Source: Ulota crispa (taxonomy: Eukaryota; Streptophyta; Bryopsida; Orthotrichales; Orthotrichaceae). Taken from it: DNA of 64,000 nucleotides. The position numbers and the translations under genes are program-made. A model generated the notes under the pieces. That model was not told the origin of the DNA and did not search any database. It worked only from the letters and a program-made list of their open reading frames with translations. The first letter of the stretch is position 1. The number at the start of each line of letters is the position of its first letter. The stretch covers positions 11,682,789-11,746,788 of the forward strand of contig OY987242.1 of NCBI GenBank assembly GCA_963920765.1, read 5' to 3'. Below, in pieces: positions 24,049-37,100 of this stretch.

Positions 24049-24488
24049 CTTACATGTAATCATGCATTTGTAGTTCATGATTTGCAACAATGTGTCTCAA
24101 CTTGGATGAATAATAACTATGATTAAGCACATACATTATCATTACATCATGTCATTGCATGTTCAAAGCATGAAGTTAGTAGTTAGCAATTACATATTTT
24201 GGAATCATGCAAAATTATGCTCATACATAGTAGTTCATATTTTTAAACTTAAGATGTTATGGATAATTTCCTTTGAACCAAGGTACGTGTAAGTGTTATC
24301 CTACTTGCAAAACCGTTAAAGATTATGATCTCTACATTAAAACATCCAAAACTTTCAAAAACTCATTTGTTTTACTAGCTATGATTATGTGTTGCTAAGG
24401 TTTGATTCTCTAATTTCACATAGACAAATAACTATTAACAACAAGATGAATTCCAAAATGACATTGCAACTTATATGAAGAAATCAGG

Positions 24489-24708
24489 TAAGATAGGTAT
24501 ACCCATAGTGTAGCATGAACCTAATGCGACTCATATGTACAAATGATGTACATTTTAGATCTCAAATAGACAAACCATAAATAGCTTATCTTTTGCAACA
24601 CAAAAATAAACTACCTATGACTTGCCTAAACTTGAGATCTAAAATGTACACTTTATGTACATATGAACTGCATTAGTTTCATGCTCCGCTGTGGGTATGT
24701 TTACCTTA
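24489..24708. mobile_element. TAAGGT-ended hairpin MITE, 220 bp
   Basis: Arms run TAAGATAGGTATACCC... against TAAGGTAAACATACCC..., with long matching blocks (AGCATGAA, CATATGTACA, GTACATTTTAGATCTCAA). It is more diverged between arms than the copies at 58541 and 33633. Non-coding. Confidence 0.72.
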
Positions 24709-25017
24709 GAGCCTGCCACTTCTTCAGTGTCGTAATGCTGGCACTTACTCAAAGCCCATATGCTAGCATCACCAGACTACATTATGGGGGAATATCTCCA
24801 ACATATACCAAGACTATCCCCAAAACCTACCATCAAACATATAATTTTATATCTACATCCTTTACATGACACTGCAGAGTGGAATAGAGTATGGGTCTGT
24901 GCGATTTTATTCATTTTATGAGGCAAAAATTACCTTCTATTAGTACTTGAATGTCAAGACGTGACGAGGATATGTGTACCTTTTGATCCGTAGGGTCCAC
25001 GACTCCACGATATAAAA

Positions 25018-25446
25018 TGGGAATTGTTAAAGCCATACCCAAAATTGCTAATGCCATACTCCAAGGTGTGCTTTGAGCATGGACTGTGAATTTCATGATG
25101 ATTTTTTTGATTTGAATCAAAGGATTTGTTTCACCTTTGACATTCTAAAGTTATATTCAAAAAAATTGGAGGAGCTTGAATTCAAAACTAAAATTACAAG
25201 ACTTTTGAGTTATTTAAAAGCAAAAATACATCAAAAAAATAGCAATAGTACAATACAAGTTCAAAAAAGTTTGTATTTATTTTTCTTCATTTCAAGGAGG
25301 TTATCATGCCATGATTGAATGAGCGATGAGTCACTTGAGTACATAAAAATAACATTAAAATCTGAAATTACATACTCACAAGGGTGTGGCGTTAGCAATT
25401 TTGAGTGTGGCGTTAGCAATTTTGGGTGTGACTTTAGCAATTCCCT
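25018..25446. mobile_element. TIR element with 21-bp tandem triplication at one end
   Basis: The left end GGGAATTGTTAAAGCCATAC and following 30 bp are inverted at the right end. There the subunit GTGTGGCGTTAGCAATTTTG occurs three times in tandem (25384-25446). The interior is AT-rich. No target duplication could be fixed. Confidence 0.5.
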
Positions 25447-25790
25447 ATAAAGTTTGATATATTTACCTTTTTGGAGTCATGTAGGCCCACACTTCGAAAG
25501 GATTATCCTCAAGGGTGACTACACTTGTTTTCTCATCCACAGCCAAAATGGAAAAAGTTTCTTCCTACAGTCCAGGCAAAAGACCAAGTGCACAAGTTGC
25601 ACTTGTTGACTGATGAGGTCGACGCAATAGCCAATCACTGCCAGTGACTAAGTTGGCGACCAACACTGGCAGAAAGTTTCACTGTAACTTATGAAATAGC
25701 AACTTGAGTCTCGGGCGTGACTCATGCATGGCCATCGCACCGCAACGAACAAGCGCAACATTCACGTGGCGGAGGATGAGAATTCACTAA
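25447..25790. other. Gene-free stretch
   Basis: Mixed composition, becoming GC-richer towards 25790. I see no gene, RNA or bounded element. Confidence 0.35.
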
Positions 25791-26465
25791 TAGGGGGTTT
25801 CAAATGTGCCGTTCACTAACAATTTCGTCCACGTGAATGAAATTGGTGAACAAGTTAATCAAGCCATCGTTCATGTCCTTACAATCATCCATTTAAATAT
25901 CCGAATTGTAGTGAACTACTCACCATCCTTTCAATTTTGCCCACAATCATCAATCCTGTACAGATCCCTTGAACTCCACCATTGTTGCTTCTAATTTGGA
26001 ACCCTTTGTCTCCACAATAGTCCGCTTCTAATCAAGATCTCTTCAACTCCACCATTGTCACTTCTCATGCAATGCGATTCCTTGCATTCACTTCTCATGC
26101 AGTGCGATTCCTTGCATTCACTTCTCATGCAGTGCGATTCCTTGCATGACCTTGACCTAACAATCAACTTTACATCCAAACTATTTAGAGGTGCAAAGCA
26201 AGAGCCAAAGGCGCAAAGCGAGAGCTGAGAGGCAGGCAACAACACAAACAGTCGCAAGTGCGGGTGTGGAAGCGACAGGAATACGAGCGGAACTAATGGA
26301 GAGGCAAGAAGGGAGAGGCTTCACAATGTTCACGCATGAACGAGCCATGAGGACCTCCAGGAGATCCTCATGACTGATGCACTTTGTGACTTTATGTTCA
26401 CCAGTGAACAAACCTGGTTCACGACCATTCATTCACCGTTTTTTTGAGATATCTGAAACCCCCTA
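25791..26465. mobile_element. Possible TA-flanked TIR element, about 670 bp
   Basis: Ends are TAGGGGGTTTCA and its inverse, with TA at both borders. It contains three tandem 30-bp units (26059-26148) each with TTCTCATGCARTGCGATTCC, followed by GC-richer DNA. The ORFs across it are repeats of the tandem unit or low-complexity Arg/Ala sequence. The termini are short, so the call is tentative. Confidence 0.45.
26059..26148. repeat. Tandem repeat, 3 x 30 bp
   Basis: Three near-identical 30-bp units. Unit 1 differs from the others by one base in the ATGCARTGC block. It produces the repeated ECKESHCMRS peptide in a minus-strand ORF, which is not a gene. Confidence 0.9.
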
Positions 26466-27196
26466 ATGTAGTCGCAATGTAGTCGCAGATAGTCCAGCTA
26501 CAGTACATGTACTATACAGTACAGTACAGTAACTTATCGGCAATTCGATAAGCTGACTGGTTCAGTGCATGCGATAAGCCGTTCCGACCCACGGACCCAC
26601 CTGTGTTTGTGCAACCTGGTTTTTAGACATCAAATTTCACTAACTTAATTTCTCAGTTTCCTCTCAGCTTATCGTAGAAGCACGACTATGCTGATGGGTA
26701 TCGGAGGTGGGATCGGAGGGCTCCACGCATGAATGCTTGTCTTTTTCTTAAGTTTATCGATGGACAGCGTAGAACCTCGTGACAGAGACCACACTGCCAC
26801 AGTACACTAGACTCCGACGGCGGACCCTAGAAAGTGTTTCGGTGGATCAATCCTAAGTTTTCATATGCAATCAGAGAAAAGCAGTACGAGAAAGCGCTTC
26901 ACTTCCTGCAACAAAATATCTACTCTCTCCGCCATAGCCCAGACTCCTACAAATCCCTGTGATTAGAAAAACCTTGAATATGCTCTGAATTGTAACAAGC
27001 GTTTCTGTCTGTACATGTGCCAGTGAGTACTTATTAGGAGGAATCAGTAGTTGAGGACAGTGTTGCCGTCACCATTGAATTGGTCAGATTTTCTGTGTCA
27101 ATGTCGGCCTGCCATCGCCATAGCCATCGCTAACTTAGTGTTTCCGCAGAACCACTCGCGCACTATCATCTCTTCGTTTCATTTGCACTCCTCGCA
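26466..27196. other. GC-richer island upstream of the small ORF
   Basis: Composition is near that of the gene regions. Short palindromic GTACAGTA/GATAAG-like motifs occur at 26500-26580. It could be the promoter or 5' UTR of the ORF at 27197, but there is no direct sign of this. Confidence 0.3.
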
Positions 27197-27421
27197 ATGG
27201 ACATGTTGGCTTTGTTCCCGCTAGAGTTTTTGGCCAGACACCCCGCTAAAAAACCTGTTCGGACGGTGTTGATGGGAAAGGATGTCGTAGTGGGGGTGAA
27301 GCACTGTAGTCCAGCCAAGACAGGCGTGCTCCAGGAGGAAGACGACGGCGCCAAGAAGGCGAAGGCTGCAGCATTAGCCAGCTCCAATGCCAGAAAGTGC
27401 CGAATGGAGGGTCGTAATTAA
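27197..27421 (+). CDS. Possible small unrecognised protein, 74 aa
   Basis: A 74-codon ORF in a GC-richer island. The start has a favourable context (G at -3, G at +4). Codon choice looks coding, with many AAG, GTG, GAC and GCC codons unlike the surrounding AT-rich DNA. The protein starts with a short hydrophobic stretch, contains HPAKKPVRTV near residue 15, and ends in an acidic then Lys/Ala-rich tail (about 47-74). I do not recognise it. The opposite strand (27387-27166) also has an ORF with a Ser/Ala-rich start like a transit peptide, so strand and reality are both uncertain. Confidence 0.35.
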   Translation: MDMLALFPLEFLARHPAKKPVRTVLMGKDVVVGVKHCSPAKTGVLQEEDDGAKKAKAAALASSNARKCRMEGRN

Positions 27422-29976
27422 CTGTTTAGGGTCCCTCAATTGGGCCGGACTCTTGTATCATACTCCTCTTTGGATTTTTGAAATATCTAGACTGCTGGAC
27501 GCCGCTACACCACACATGCAAGGTCTGGCCGACACGCGGTGTTTCAACTTCACGGCAAATGTAATAGTACATTATAAGGTACCTGGCTCTAATTTCACGA
27601 TTCATTTGTTAATCATCTTTGCTAGTTGGTATCTAGTTCAGTTCCTTCTGTAATTTGGCAATCACTGCAAGCTCTGAGAAACTCTTAACACAAACCTTGG
27701 CAGTGCGTCTAAATGTTTGAGGTTCTGGCACCCCTCATTTCAGTATTTCTTGCACTAGAAGACGGAATCTTGTTGTAGTATGTAGGATCTCCTTCTTAGC
27801 ATGTAGGATACTGTATTCAACGTTGATATGAGATGCTCTTTGCATTGACAAAGAATGGTATTGGTTGTAGGGTATGATGGTGCTCTCCAAACAGAAACAA
27901 AGTGTGAATTAGCAATGTGCCCTACTGCTCTTCATGCGGTCTTTCTGGTTCCCATTACAAATTCCTGAATTTTTTAGCAGATTATACCAAGCTACTAGCG
28001 AAGTATCAAAGTTCATGATCTGTAAATATGCCTCTACACTTAGAGACTCAAGAATAATTTCTGAGGTGGTAACGAAGTTTCAGCTACGTCGAAGAGCTTT
28101 TCTACTGCACTTGAACATGGTGTGTACAAACAGTCAACATGGATCATCTGCAAGAGTCAAGTTATTGCACTTGAGAATGGATCAGCTTGCGTTCAGTACT
28201 TCCCCTAGCTTTCTCTCTGGGTATGCTTGCACTTGATGTTAAGAGTGGTGGTGACAAAGATTTTTTTAATGGATTTGAGGGCATCTTTGGACCAAGTTCA
28301 CTTTGCTAATATCACTCTTGATACCCAAGTATGAACATACCACTTTTTGTTTCGTTTTGGTTTTTGATAATTGAGTACCACGCTTGCTATAAGCACATGT
28401 GTGTGGTGAGAAAAGTGTGGTAAGGATGACTAAGCTTTGCAAGCACCTGTTGGTTAGGTTAGAAGTAGTGGTAGGCGATAGTCCAAGCATGCCCTGTATC
28501 GGTCATTGCTCTCACAATCAAAGCGTATCAAAGTTATTTTGTGTAAAATGTGTACTCTGGATACAGATTGTAACAATTGATGTGGGACCATGCATTCGCT
28601 AAATACATTTTTTCATCATCAACTAATTGCATGCGGTCTTCAAAAGTGCACATGTTGAATTGGACACATGTTATCTACACCTGTTATGGACGTTTAGAGG
28701 TTGTTGACATAATTAAAACATGTGTAACAACCTAGTCTGGATGCTAGCATATTTTGTGTTGCAATTTGGTCAATGCTACAAATTAGGTACTCAATGGCTC
28801 GTTCAACTTTAACTTTTATTGTTTGTCGGTACTTATATGTATCATTCATCTTCCTTAAAATATTTTTTTACTCAATTCAAAGAATTTTAAAGAGGGTCAT
28901 GATGGGCATTGGTGAATGCATATGGAAATTTCTAATCATGAAACATTTGTTTTTTTTCTTATTGATGCTGCATTACAAAATATAAGTCATTCATGCATGA
29001 GCCTAAGTTTTTTCTGCTATAAAAGTCAATTGTACATAAAAGAACTCTAATACTATGAAAATATTTTAGAGCTAAAGGATTGAAAAATGGTCTTTGAGCT
29101 TTTTGCAAAATTGAGCATACCTTCACTTTGCTAATTTACAATATGAACCATACTTGTAAACTCTTCAAATACTTTCAATACCAAAAAAATTGGAAGTGGA
29201 TTATTTTTGTGGAGATAGGGCTTGATTATAATTTTTCATGTCAAAGGGTAATACTAGAAAACCGTAAAACAATAAAAGAATTGAGAAGCAACAGCAAGGG
29301 TCACAACTTGGTGCAGTCAAGGCATAAAGATAAGAAGGTGGTTCAAAACTTGCGGTGTGAAAGCCAAGGTCTGTAATGTTTATTAGAGTTGGTAATGTCT
29401 CCATATTGACAAACAATATTGTAGGTTACCAATAGGGTTGTCAAGTCTAAGGCAAATACTTATTTAATGTGCTACAATTTAATATGCCATTATCATAAAG
29501 GAATTTTGGAAAATTGTCATTCTTAATTCAATAATTAAAACTATTCAACCATGACGGCTACAAGAACTCCTCATTGCTTTGCTAATGGATGTAAATTCAA
29601 GTATCATTCATTTTTGGCAGCTTCATTTTTAGTACAATATAAATTTTCTCTTGCAAAACACAATTCACTTCCTTTTTTTCTAGTGAGGTTTGAAACTTAG
29701 AGTGCATATGATATGAGTTTTGAGCAATGTGCTAATTTGTAAATATGATAATCGTATTAGTGGTGTATAGAGTCAAATGGCAATACTAGTAGTTTCAAAT
29801 AGCTTGTTTGCACCAATTAGCAAGGAAGTGATGCAAGAGACTGTAAAAGAGTGATTTTGCAATACTAAAAATAAAATTGGAGCAAAAGAATGCAATGGAT
29901 ATGGCAATAGTGAAGCAATTAGTTGAAAGACCTCAAAATGCCTTTGAACAAGTTGTACTTCACATATTACAAGGAT
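27422..29976. other. No recognisable gene
   Basis: Short ORFs only (for example 27934-28236 and 28399-28602). None shows a known domain. Composition falls from moderate GC to AT-rich across the stretch. No bounded element was seen. Confidence 0.4.
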
Positions 29977-30122
29977 ATTATTTGGGTTTACTACACTACC
30001 ATCATCACATCCAAAAGTGGTAAAATTAGTATAATTACCACTTTGCAATTTTTCCAAAGTGATAATTATACTAGTTTTACTATTTTGGATGTGGTGATGG
30101 TAGTGTAGTAAACCCAAATAAT
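29977..30122. mobile_element. Hairpin MITE, 146 bp
   Basis: Near-perfect inverted repeat with ends ATTATTTGGGTTTACTACAC and a loop near 30047. The arms share CACATCCAAAAxxGGTAAAA. Its ends differ from the TAAGGT hairpins. The ORFs on both strands are the two arms. Confidence 0.7.
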
Positions 30123-30790
30123 CTCCTTGTTAAGTGCCACCAAGTGAACATTTATCAGCATTAAAAAGGTTAGAGGTCCTTTCATGAATTGATTCTCACC
30201 TTCGTTGTGGCTCTAATCTGAGCAATTGTTCATCAACATAAAAAATTCACTTTTAGTTTTTGTTATTTGAAAGAAATGTAAATGAGACTATGAGAAACCT
30301 ATAATGTTTATGACAAACTTAGAGCTAGTACTCTACAAAAATGTTCTACTCCAAAAGTAGTCTTTAAAAAGAGTTTAAGAATTGTGTTGAAGATTGCACT
30401 ATTTATAATACTAGAGGTGCACAATGATGCCTTGTATTCATAGAAATATCTTGCCTTGAAGGGACATCATAACCAATTTGAAAGGTCACAATGAAGGCAT
30501 ATTAGCCTCTATTTGCTAGATCAACCCAAATTTGAGTGTTACAATAATAAAAAATTGGGAACCTCACTTGCTCTTGCAAGAAGGTTAGACAAGCTTTTGG
30601 GTTTTCTCAAAGTGAGTTAGAGCTTTTGTAAGAATTAAATTGAAATGGTAATTTCAATAAAATTTTGTAACAACAAATAAACTTCTAACAAATATGGAAC
30701 ACATGGGTCATTGCATGTTGCAAATGATTGCCTATTTGGTCAAGTGCTATTCAATTCCTCTAGAACTATTTATCAATATTTTGGAGTGGG

Positions 30791-31363
30791 AGGGGGTCAC
30801 TTAGTGTATCTATAGTACACCACTTGCGATCAAGTGATATTTTGACCCCTATTCACTTTTTAATAAACTATGATTTCAACTTATAGTTTTGAGCATTCTT
30901 TAATCAAGATATAGGATTATGTTGCCAAAATCTTCAATCCAAATAATGCATTAAATGATTTCTAGAGAAGGTTGAAAAATGAACAAAAATGGCATGTTTT
31001 TCAACTCAAATATTTATAGAGAACACATTTAGATGACCATTGCATCAATATTCAAGAAATATAAACTTTCAATGGAGCCTCAATTTTTGGGAATTTTTTG
31101 TGTATATTTAAAAAAAAAAAAAATCTTATATAAAAAAGGAGTGTGAAAGTTGTTTTTAGCTTTGCAATGTATCATTTTACTCCAAAAATTTGTAACTAAT
31201 TATAATTAACAAAAATAAAATTATTGATGATCCAAAACATAAGCTTTCAAAGTAGGAAAATGTACTCATATTTTTGTTTTCTTTTATTTAAGTTTTAGAA
31301 CATAAAATAGAGGGGTCAAAATTTGATCGCACGTGGTTTATATGAATACACTAAGTGACCCTT
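30791..31363. mobile_element. TIR element, about 570 bp
   Basis: The left end AGGGGGTCACTTAGTGTAT...TTTTGACCCCT is inverted at the right end. Matching blocks are GGTCACTTAGTGTAT, GCGATCAA and TTTTGACCCCT, so the terminal repeats are about 55 bp. The interior is AT-rich and non-coding. No target duplication was identified. Confidence 0.68.
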
Positions 31364-31560
31364 CCAAGATCAACATTGATTAAATAAGCATCCGTTTAGT
31401 TCCAACTTTATGTATTTGTACACAAAAAGAATAAAAGAGCTAAAACATAACTATAACAAGGGTAGAGGGCCAAAGACAAGTTTTAATTAGTGTTTCTCCA
31501 TTTGCAATTGGCAATTTGTTGCTATTTCAAATAATTTTTACTAAAAAGAAAAAAAAAATT

Positions 31561-31991
31561 AGGGAAATTATAGATAAGGGCATAAAAACGTAAAATATTA
31601 CATACAGAGGTGCAGTTTCAAAATAATTACAAATAGGGGCATGATTTCAAAAAAATTGTGATTTTTTGTAATTTTTTTTGGTTTGGACATTGGTTGATTT
31701 AGACACATCACATTAAATGTTAACTAACTTCCAAAAAATTTAAAATTTTCCAAAAATTGTCATCCTCTTTACTAATTTTTTATATTTAGGCTTGATTTGG
31801 TGAGACCTTCAAGTTTTTTAGAAATCAGCTAACATTTAAGGTGATGTGTCTAAATCAACCAATGTCCCAACCAAAATAAATTTAAAAAATCACTTTTTTT
31901 TTTGAAATCGTGCCCCTATTTGTAATTGTTTTGAAACAACACCCCTATCTGTAATTTTTTACGTTTCATGCCCCTATTTGTAATTTCCCCT
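31561..31991. mobile_element. Foldback MITE with about 100-bp terminal repeats
   Basis: Ends AGGGAAATTATAGATAAGGG and, inverted, AGGGGAAATTACAAATAGGG. Inside each arm the motif AATTACAAATAGGGGCA recurs. The centre (about 31676-31875) is a palindromic core that also occurs inside the different element at 60905-61424. Confidence 0.72.
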
Positions 31992-32067
31992 ACAAACTTA
32001 CTAGCAATTTGTGCAATGGGAATTGGTACATTACTCATACAATAAACCTTTGGTCAAACTTAGTTAT

Positions 32068-34103
32068 AGGGTAATGGCACAATTAGGGTACCCCTAAAAG
32101 TGCCTGCCAAACCTCTAGCCAGGATTATTATTTCACTTGCACTAATGAGTCTTGATTATTTTTGTTTAGTGAAAAAAGTGAAATTGCAAGTGATGAGATA
32201 TCTTTCTTAAATTTTCCTTACGTTAAGACATTCACTTAGAAAGTATTCCTTCCATCAAAAGGACTTTCTTGATTTTTTTCACACCATAAAAGTGATTAGA
32301 ACTGAAATGTCCTAATCAAGACTTTTTTTAACTTGTAATTTGTAATGGCTCCCTAAAATGAATTATTAACATTTTAATAATTTTGACCATATGTGCACCT
32401 AGGAACAAATATATGTGCATCAATGTACAAGAAGTATTGGCAATTAGTTACATGTTAGCTGAAACTTTCAGAAGATTTTTGAATAAAATAAAAATGTTTA
32501 GGACGAGGTTCTGAATGAAAAATTATGATTTTCGGAAATGGACCGGTTAGAAAAGTTAAATGCTGGCTTTAGGGCCGGTTGCATTTAGAGTATGTAGGAA
32601 AATAACCGATTGAAATGCCTCTTTTTAGGCACATAGCCAACCAAAAACTTACTTCTTAGGAAATTTTTCTTATCATATACATAGTATCATATTGTAAGAA
32701 CTAGGAATCATCCTTCCTTTATTGTGACTCATAGGCACAACTGGCTTGTAGTGATGACCTTGTTGGCACTTACTTTGCACTTACTAGGTAGTTAAAATTT
32801 TCCCGGCAATGAGTGGGGGCCGTTGATCACGGTCACATCACCTGAGCCACAAATTGTTAGGGATGAAGGACACGGTGAGAGATGTTGCATCTTTGCTCTT
32901 GACCTCAGAGTCTTGACGCAATCACCAATCCCGTTTCCACCGCTCCTCTTCTTGTCGTTGTATTTTTTCGCTCGCTCCCCTTCTCGTGTGTGTCTAAGGC
33001 TAAACTGCTGAACATGTCTTGCAAGTTTTGTTGCACAATACTCCACTTGTGCATGTCCTTGTTTGGTGCAAATTGATTGGAGGTGTAAGGATCTTTGTAT
33101 TTTTATGAAGGCTACATCCTTGGTCCTAGTTTGGTAGGGGCTTTGCTAGGTTCAACTCTTGCCAAGGATACCAAACAAAAAATTGGGGAGTGAATCCTCA
33201 CAAAAAACTAAAAACTGGCCCAATTTCCAATCTTTAAGAAACTAGCCAAATGAAAATAAGAAAATGCGGCAAACTACCTGCTGAATTTTATAAATGCCGG
33301 ATTTAACCAAAATTTATTTCACACTTCCGGTCGGTTGCCGGGTTATAATGAGAAAAACTGAACCATCTTGTACAATCAAGGAAATTGTCTGTTTTTTTTC
33401 CCGGACTATGATGTGCATGCTTTTGCCACTTTAAAAAAATTATATATTTTTAATGTTCTTTATTGGAAGTGGAAAAACTTGCATGAAATTGTCCCTAAAA
33501 GAATTCATACCAACCAATTTTAATAATGTATGGACTAATACACTTTAAATTCATGGACCATAGAAGCTTGCACAACTATAGATGCATTAATATAATTCCT
33601 ACTAACCAAATTTGTAATCCAGATGAGTCCTTTAAGGTAGGTACATCCAATGGCATGGGTGTACCCAATGCCACTGACATGTTTGTCAGCATTTCATTTT
33701 AGACTTCAAATGTAGGCCATCTGTAGATGGCTTACCTTTTGAGTTTAAGAAGGTAAGCCATCTATAGATGACCTACATTTGAAGTCTAAAATGAAATGCT
33801 AACAAACATGTCAGTGGCATTGGGTACACCCACGCCATTGGGTGTACCTACCTTACTTCATTTTGATGAAGTGAGACAGTTCCGGAACTTCTCACAAAAT
33901 CACTCATTTGGACATGATAATATTCATCATTTGAAAAAGTGTATTTTTTTAATACTAATCTACAAGTATAAGCAACTTCTTGTCAAAAAAATAAATAGCA
34001 AAGCACTATCTAGTAAGACGTAATAAATAGCAAAATTATCATGGATATGGCCAAATTAGGCCTAAGCAATGCTTTTTGATTACCCCAATTGTGCCATCAC
34101 CCT
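32068..34103. mobile_element. Possible 2-kb TIR element with mixed cargo
   Basis: AGGGTAATGGCACAATTAGGG at the left is inverted at the right as AGGGTGATGGCACAATTGGGG. Between them lie a GC-richer patch (32800-33010) and the hairpin MITE at 33633. No transposase is seen. Only the short termini support the call. Confidence 0.4.
33633..33855. mobile_element. TAAGGT-ended hairpin MITE, 223 bp
   Basis: Ends TAAGGTAGGTAC and the inverse. The arms match over about 105 bp with few differences. The loop lies near 33745. It contains CATTTTAGACTTCAAAT, the block shared by this hairpin family. Nested in the possible 32068-34103 element. Confidence 0.8.
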
Positions 34104-37100
34104 ACATGTAAATCCTTTGTTGCCATAATTTGACAACCTTGGAACCAATTTAAGAAGTTTAATTTAATTCAAATTACACTAATCATTTAGATTACAAATT
34201 GGTGATCAAATTCACAAGCTAGAAGAATTTGTATCATGACTAAAGAACAATCATTTGGAAATAAAGAAAACCTTTTATACTATCTAATTGCACTAGTGTG
34301 CTACAACAGCTAATGACAACTTCAAAAACCTTTCAAGCATGGATTTAGGGAACAATTGATCAATGGAATATGAACAGACTTTTTGAGCAACCAAATATGT
34401 GTATCAAACCCAAAAAAAATATCATTTTGAGTTTTCAATGCCAAAATTCATAAATACGTAAATGGTTGTAAAAAGTTTGGATTTGGATCCAAAACTAATG
34501 CATGAGGACACGTTAGTTGCTTAGAGTGTGGTATTTTAAAAGCATTTGAAGCTAACTTATAAGATGAAGCACAAAATGAAAATAAGAGAATGCCTCTTTT
34601 TAAATTTGACTTCAAGGGAAGCACCAGAGCATAACAAAATCCAACAAGTGGAAGAAGAATCAAACAAAAGCTTAGTGATAATTATGGGGAAATTTTTAAT
34701 TTTGTTTTGCATTTGCAAAAGCCGAACGCAAATTTATTGTATCTCAAAAAAATTCACAAAGTAGTATGTTTTTCAATTGTTACAAAACTAGCATAAAATG
34801 TGGTAGTTTTAAACAATAAGATTTTGATATTCTTTCAACACCTTACAATATTGAAATGTTATATTGTTTATACACAAAGCATCATTGCATTATATATCTA
34901 TAAATAAATAAAATAGAACTAAAATGATCTTGGAGTAGGACATGAATTTTAAATTTGACTTGAACTCAAACTTTCTAGTTTAGACCTTTCCAACTTTTGC
35001 ACCCAACTCCTCTCTGCAACTTGGACTTAAACAACAAAATGTAATTCTAATGCTCCTTTGCAATGTGCTCTCACACTAATGGTTTATATAATAATCCAAC
35101 TTTCCAACTCTATGCTAATTTATAAAATTTGTTTTCCTCCTCAAGACTTCAACTTGATCTAAAATTGATGACATTTGATTCTAACTCCTTGACTTTTGTC
35201 TCTGACCTTATCCATACTCAAACCAACCAAACACCTACCCATTTACATGACTCCCAACCTAAATCCAACTTCCCTTTCAAATATGATTTGCACTTCAACC
35301 TCTATTCTAATCACAACTTTGATTCCCATGTGATACAAATTATTGGCTATCATATGATTTTTAACTCTTTCTTCAACTCAAACTTGACCGTATGATGCAC
35401 TTGATGTCTCATGTTGATCTTACCTTTAGACACTGACTTGACTAGATTCTTCAAGTATCAATGATCCAATAAAATTTCCTTTCCAACTTGATTGTGACTC
35501 TTCAAACTACTTAGATCTAATTCCCCTTCTTGGTCTTATTGAACCCTTGACTTTGTGAACTCCTTCTTTGACAAGGACCTCATCTCAACTCAAGTAGGAC
35601 CTTTGCTTGACTAAGACCTCTGATGCTTTATCGTTTTTTCCAAATCCTCACACAAATAAATTTGTGTCTCCCATTGGCCTCATTACACACTCTCCTCTAA
35701 AAAAAATAGTTTCATAGTGAAGTGAACAAACATGGGTTTTATTTGTAGAAAAGTTGAAAGTTAACATTAAAGATGACACAATTTGGTGTCAAAAGGCATA
35801 TTGGCCCAATAGGCTTGATTCTTTCAAGGGCCAATTTTGGTTCATGTAAGTTCCTTGCTTTATATGTAAAAAGCATAGATAAAAATTGTTGTTGTTTAAT
35901 TTTAATTACTCCACTCATAGTATTGGATTTTGTCATTGTTTCAACATTACTAAACTTATTATTTTTATATTCAATTACAATAGCCAATAATACTCCACAT
36001 TTTTCACTTTGGTTATTTTGAATTATTATTGGACAAACTTGCTCTTAACCTACGGTGGATTTTGTGAGTATAGAAAGAACAAGTGATGAAGTTGGATTGC
36101 CTCAATGTGAAAAAAAAGAAGTTCTATTTGTGCTCATATTCAAAATGTGTTGCCATGATTTTTGGACAAAATCACATGGGTGGAGTTTTAGTTCAAATTG
36201 GACCATTTTACGGTTTTGGAAGGTAGTCAACATCAACTTTTCAATGGTGTGTTACGTGCTTCCATTTAGAGTTAAAGTAAGGTTTACAATATTGATTACA
36301 GCAAGTTTCAAAATAACATGACCTTATGTTGTAGGGCAAATTCAAAATTTAAAATTATTCCTTTTTTTTTTACTAAGAAAACTGTATAATACATGGACAT
36401 TGTCCTTAAATCATGTTGGCAAAATCCAAATTTTTTTGTGTGCATAATAAGCATTGGTCAAGTTCTTTGTTTTTTTCCAATCTCAACCAAATTTGACCAC
36501 ATAAAGAAGTCTCCTTTAAGTACATAAATAAAAGAAAATACCATCAAATGCACTAGTTGTTGGTTCCATTCACCTTTTTTTTTTTTTGTACAATTTGGAT
36601 GAACCAAACACAAACATTACACCTTTGTTCAAGTAGAACAATATTGTAAAACCTAGTGGCACAATTGAAGTGTCCCAAGGGTGCAATGCATTTGGGGCTT
36701 CACACCTATCACATACTAATCCAAGTACATGCCATGTAAATTTTGATATAAATGAGTTTTATTACCACATCCATAAAGCTCATGCGCATGTGTGCATGCA
36801 TGCACACATATATAAATTTATACAGTTTTAGATATCTAATAGCATCAATTGATCATTGTGATTGACTCATGATACCCAACTTCATGTCCCTCAATATTTT
36901 CAAATTGCAACAGCACTTTCAAGATGTGAAGTTTAATGCTACCCTAAATTTGATTCAATGGCTTAAATAAAGACCGAGCATGTTGATTCCTCAAAAATTA
37001 TGGCACTTGCAATAGTTTGCAATAATCTTGGCCTCATAGTGACTTGACATGTAAGTTATTTGTGTATGGAACTCTTAGACTACATAATCAACCACATTTA

